From NCBI GenBank assembly GCA_963817855.1, contig CAWFQA010000001.1, forward strand, positions 1,178,001-1,242,000: DNA of 64,000 bases, read 5' to 3'. Shown piece after piece: positions 62,666-64,000 of this stretch. A program made the position numbers and the translations under genes. The number at the start of each line of letters is the position of its first letter. Within the stretch, counting starts at the first letter, position 1. Below the pieces are notes generated by a model. The model ran no database searches and was not told the DNA's origin. It saw only the letters and a program-made list of their open reading frames with translations. The stretch is from JAKAAZ01 sp963817855 (GTDB lineage: Bacteria; Acidobacteriota; Terriglobia; Terriglobales; Acidobacteriaceae).

Positions 62666-62947
62666 ATGGTGTGCCACTACATAGTAAAAGGTCGTGTGCA
62701 GGGTGTCGGCTTCCGCTGGTTTGTGCAGCGGGAAGCGTACGAAATTGGCCTGCGCGGCTGGGTGCGAAACACTGCGGACGGGGATGTGGAAGTGCTGGCC
62801 GCTGGCAGCGAGGAGCAAATCCGCAAACTGCACGCGGCCCTGGCGCGAGGTTCGCGAGGTTCGCGGGTAGATGCCATCGAAGAACGCCATCGGCCGGAGG
62901 CAGAGGCGCAGAACCTGCAGGCATTTGAGATTGAAGGGGCATGGTGA
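62666..62947 (+). CDS. acyP: Acylphosphatase
   Basis: 93 residues from ATG 62666, the usual family size; the frame open from 62582 adds nothing conserved. The anion-binding loop GRVQGVGFRWF with its Arg and the catalytic Asn in GWVRNTADGDVEV are intact. It hydrolyses acyl phosphates. It follows the ICMT-like gene by 80 bp. Confidence 0.93.
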   Translation: MVCHYIVKGRVQGVGFRWFVQREAYEIGLRGWVRNTADGDVEVLAAGSEEQIRKLHAALARGSRGSRVDAIEERHRPEAEAQNLQAFEIEGAW

Positions 62948-63060
62948 GTGCGTCTGTCTGGCGCGGCTATCGAAGCCCTGCTTCCCACGCGTCATTTTCA
63001 CAGGAAATACTGCTCATTGCATAGCCTCGAAACCACGAATACGAAGGAGAACCGCTCCGC

Positions 63061-63603
63061 ATGTCGCAACTGAATATTGATTGTGAGCCATTGAAGAAAT
63101 TGGTTCGTACGGTTCCGGACTTTCCCAAGCCTGGGATTCTTTTTTACGACATCACCACGCTGCTGAAAGACAAGAGCGGTTTTGCGATGCTGATCGATGC
63201 GCTGGCAGCCCATTATTTTGAGAAAGACATTGACCTGGTGCTGGGCATTGAAGCGCGTGGATTTATTTTCGGCCCGGCGCTGGCATATCGGCTGAACGCC
63301 GGATTTGTTCCGGTGCGCAAGCCGAAAAAGTTGCCGGCAAAGACCGCACGAGTGACCTATGACCTGGAATACGGCACCGACGCGCTGGAAATTCATCTGG
63401 ATGCGATCGAAAGCGGACAACGGGTGGTGATCGTGGACGACCTGCTGGCCACAGGCGGCACCATGGAGGCAACGGTAAAACTGGTTCGGCAACTGGGCGG
63501 AGATATCGCGGGGCTGGCCTTCGCGGTCGAGCTGGATTTTCTGAAGGGCCGGGAACGCTTCGAAGGCCTCGACGTCTTCAGCCTGCTCCATTACAACGAA
63601 TAA
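63061..63603 (+). CDS. apt: Adenine phosphoribosyltransferase
   Basis: 180 residues, normal for Apt, which makes AMP from adenine and PRPP. The start region DFPKPGILFYDITTLL, the LGIEARGFIFGPALAYRL loop and the PRPP site VVIVDDLLATGGTM are all intact. A purine-salvage role is secure. A GAAGGAGA-type ribosome site precedes the ATG. Confidence 0.96.
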   Translation: MSQLNIDCEPLKKLVRTVPDFPKPGILFYDITTLLKDKSGFAMLIDALAAHYFEKDIDLVLGIEARGFIFGPALAYRLNAGFVPVRKPKKLPAKTARVTYDLEYGTDALEIHLDAIESGQRVVIVDDLLATGGTMEATVKLVRQLGGDIAGLAFAVELDFLKGRERFEGLDVFSLLHYNE

Positions 63604-64000
63604 GCCGCGCGTGAATGGAATCATTCGACGCGGCGGTGTATCTCGGCCCATCGGAACGGAGCCGCCACGGCTGCCACTCGGGGCTACGGTTTACTCATTC
63701 TGCACGTACCAGGCTATTCTCCTTGACTGGCGCTGCACGCGAATGTAATTCTTTTTTCCACCTCCCAATTGAACGACTTAGGCGCACTCCGGGGTGCAAA
63801 TGCGTGCTGCGAGCCGCCTTGTGCGAAGCGGACCTGCTCTGGCAGATGGTGCCGGCAAGGTCCGCCGCACCTTCGCTTGTGTTGGGTGATGAGGCTGTCG
63901 ACATGTTTGAGGAGTCGCTGATGCTGGCGAAAGCCTCGCGAAACACCATTTGAGATGGGCGCTGGGAATCGGTTGAAGATGAATTTGCAGAAGCTGTTGT
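63604..64000. other. End region of the window, no complete gene
   Basis: An imperfect GC-rich hairpin (CGCGCGTGAATG...CATTCGACGCGG) follows the apt stop at 63607-63635. Short frames on both strands through 63615-63953 lack support. A possible start (ATG 63979, MNLQKLL, with TTGAAG before it) of a next gene lies at the very end, but only seven codons are visible. Confidence 0.4.

Overview
The window looks like chromosome from a member of the Acidobacteriota, probably class Terriglobia. The evidence is the gene content: a large TonB-dependent receptor with an N-terminal carboxypeptidase-regulatory-like domain (35501-39061), an ADOP-type MacB/FtsX permease behind a PadR regulator (54905-57923), many lipoproteins and outer-membrane barrels, moderately high GC, and dispersed hairpins ending in TGGGGCACCC. 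No rRNA, tRNA, CRISPR array, transposase or phage module was recognised. Names rest on motifs read by eye; no search was run.

Layout. 1-6.9 kb: end of an outer-membrane protein, an aldehyde dehydrogenase, alanine dehydrogenase, a secreted RNase T2 and a large lipoprotein. 7-10 kb: nusB and ribH on the minus strand (ribH fused to a VOC-like domain) and a secreted beta-propeller-like protein. 10-16.4 kb: enoyl-CoA hydratase, a lipoprotein, a frameshifted FAD/Fe-S oxidoreductase, a D-2-hydroxyacid dehydrogenase and a helical-repeat protein. 16.6-25.5 kb: a coiled-coil porin and a tripartite RND efflux operon. 25.9-30.2 kb: a TPR membrane protein coupled to a CLC antiporter, then glutamate dehydrogenase. 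30.5-35 kb: small proteins, a DinB protein, a VanX-like dipeptidase, a frameshifted histidine kinase and a Crp/Fnr regulator. 35.5-39 kb: the TonB receptor.

39.2-52.8 kb is the most mosaic part. trpE (40897) and trpG (52211) are about 10 kb apart. A 131-bp copy of the trpE start region lies at 39201-39331, and the 1.5 kb between the two copies holds a methyltransferase and a DUF1569/DinB-like gene. Between trpE and trpG lie regulator/effector pairs (TetR-hydrolase, ArsR-SRPBCC, AraC-SDR), DUF1801, DJ-1/PfpI, MFS and metallo-beta-lactamase-fold genes, with four related copies of a repeat that is about 206 bp at full length.

53-64 kb: small proteins, a proline-rich exported protein, the PadR-ADOP unit with a clear operator, a CDF-like protein, two glycosyltransferase-like proteins, efp, an ICMT-like methyltransferase, acylphosphatase and apt.

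Three genes (11471-14410, 33065-33855, 48061-48944) carry seven apparent frameshifts, each explained by one extra base. The uniform sign points to insertion errors in the assembly or decay, not to programmed frameshifting. The best leads are the VOC-RibH fusion, the repeat-flanked insertion that leaves trpE intact, the nested repeat family, the variable-stem hairpins and an EF-P with Asn at its usual modification site.
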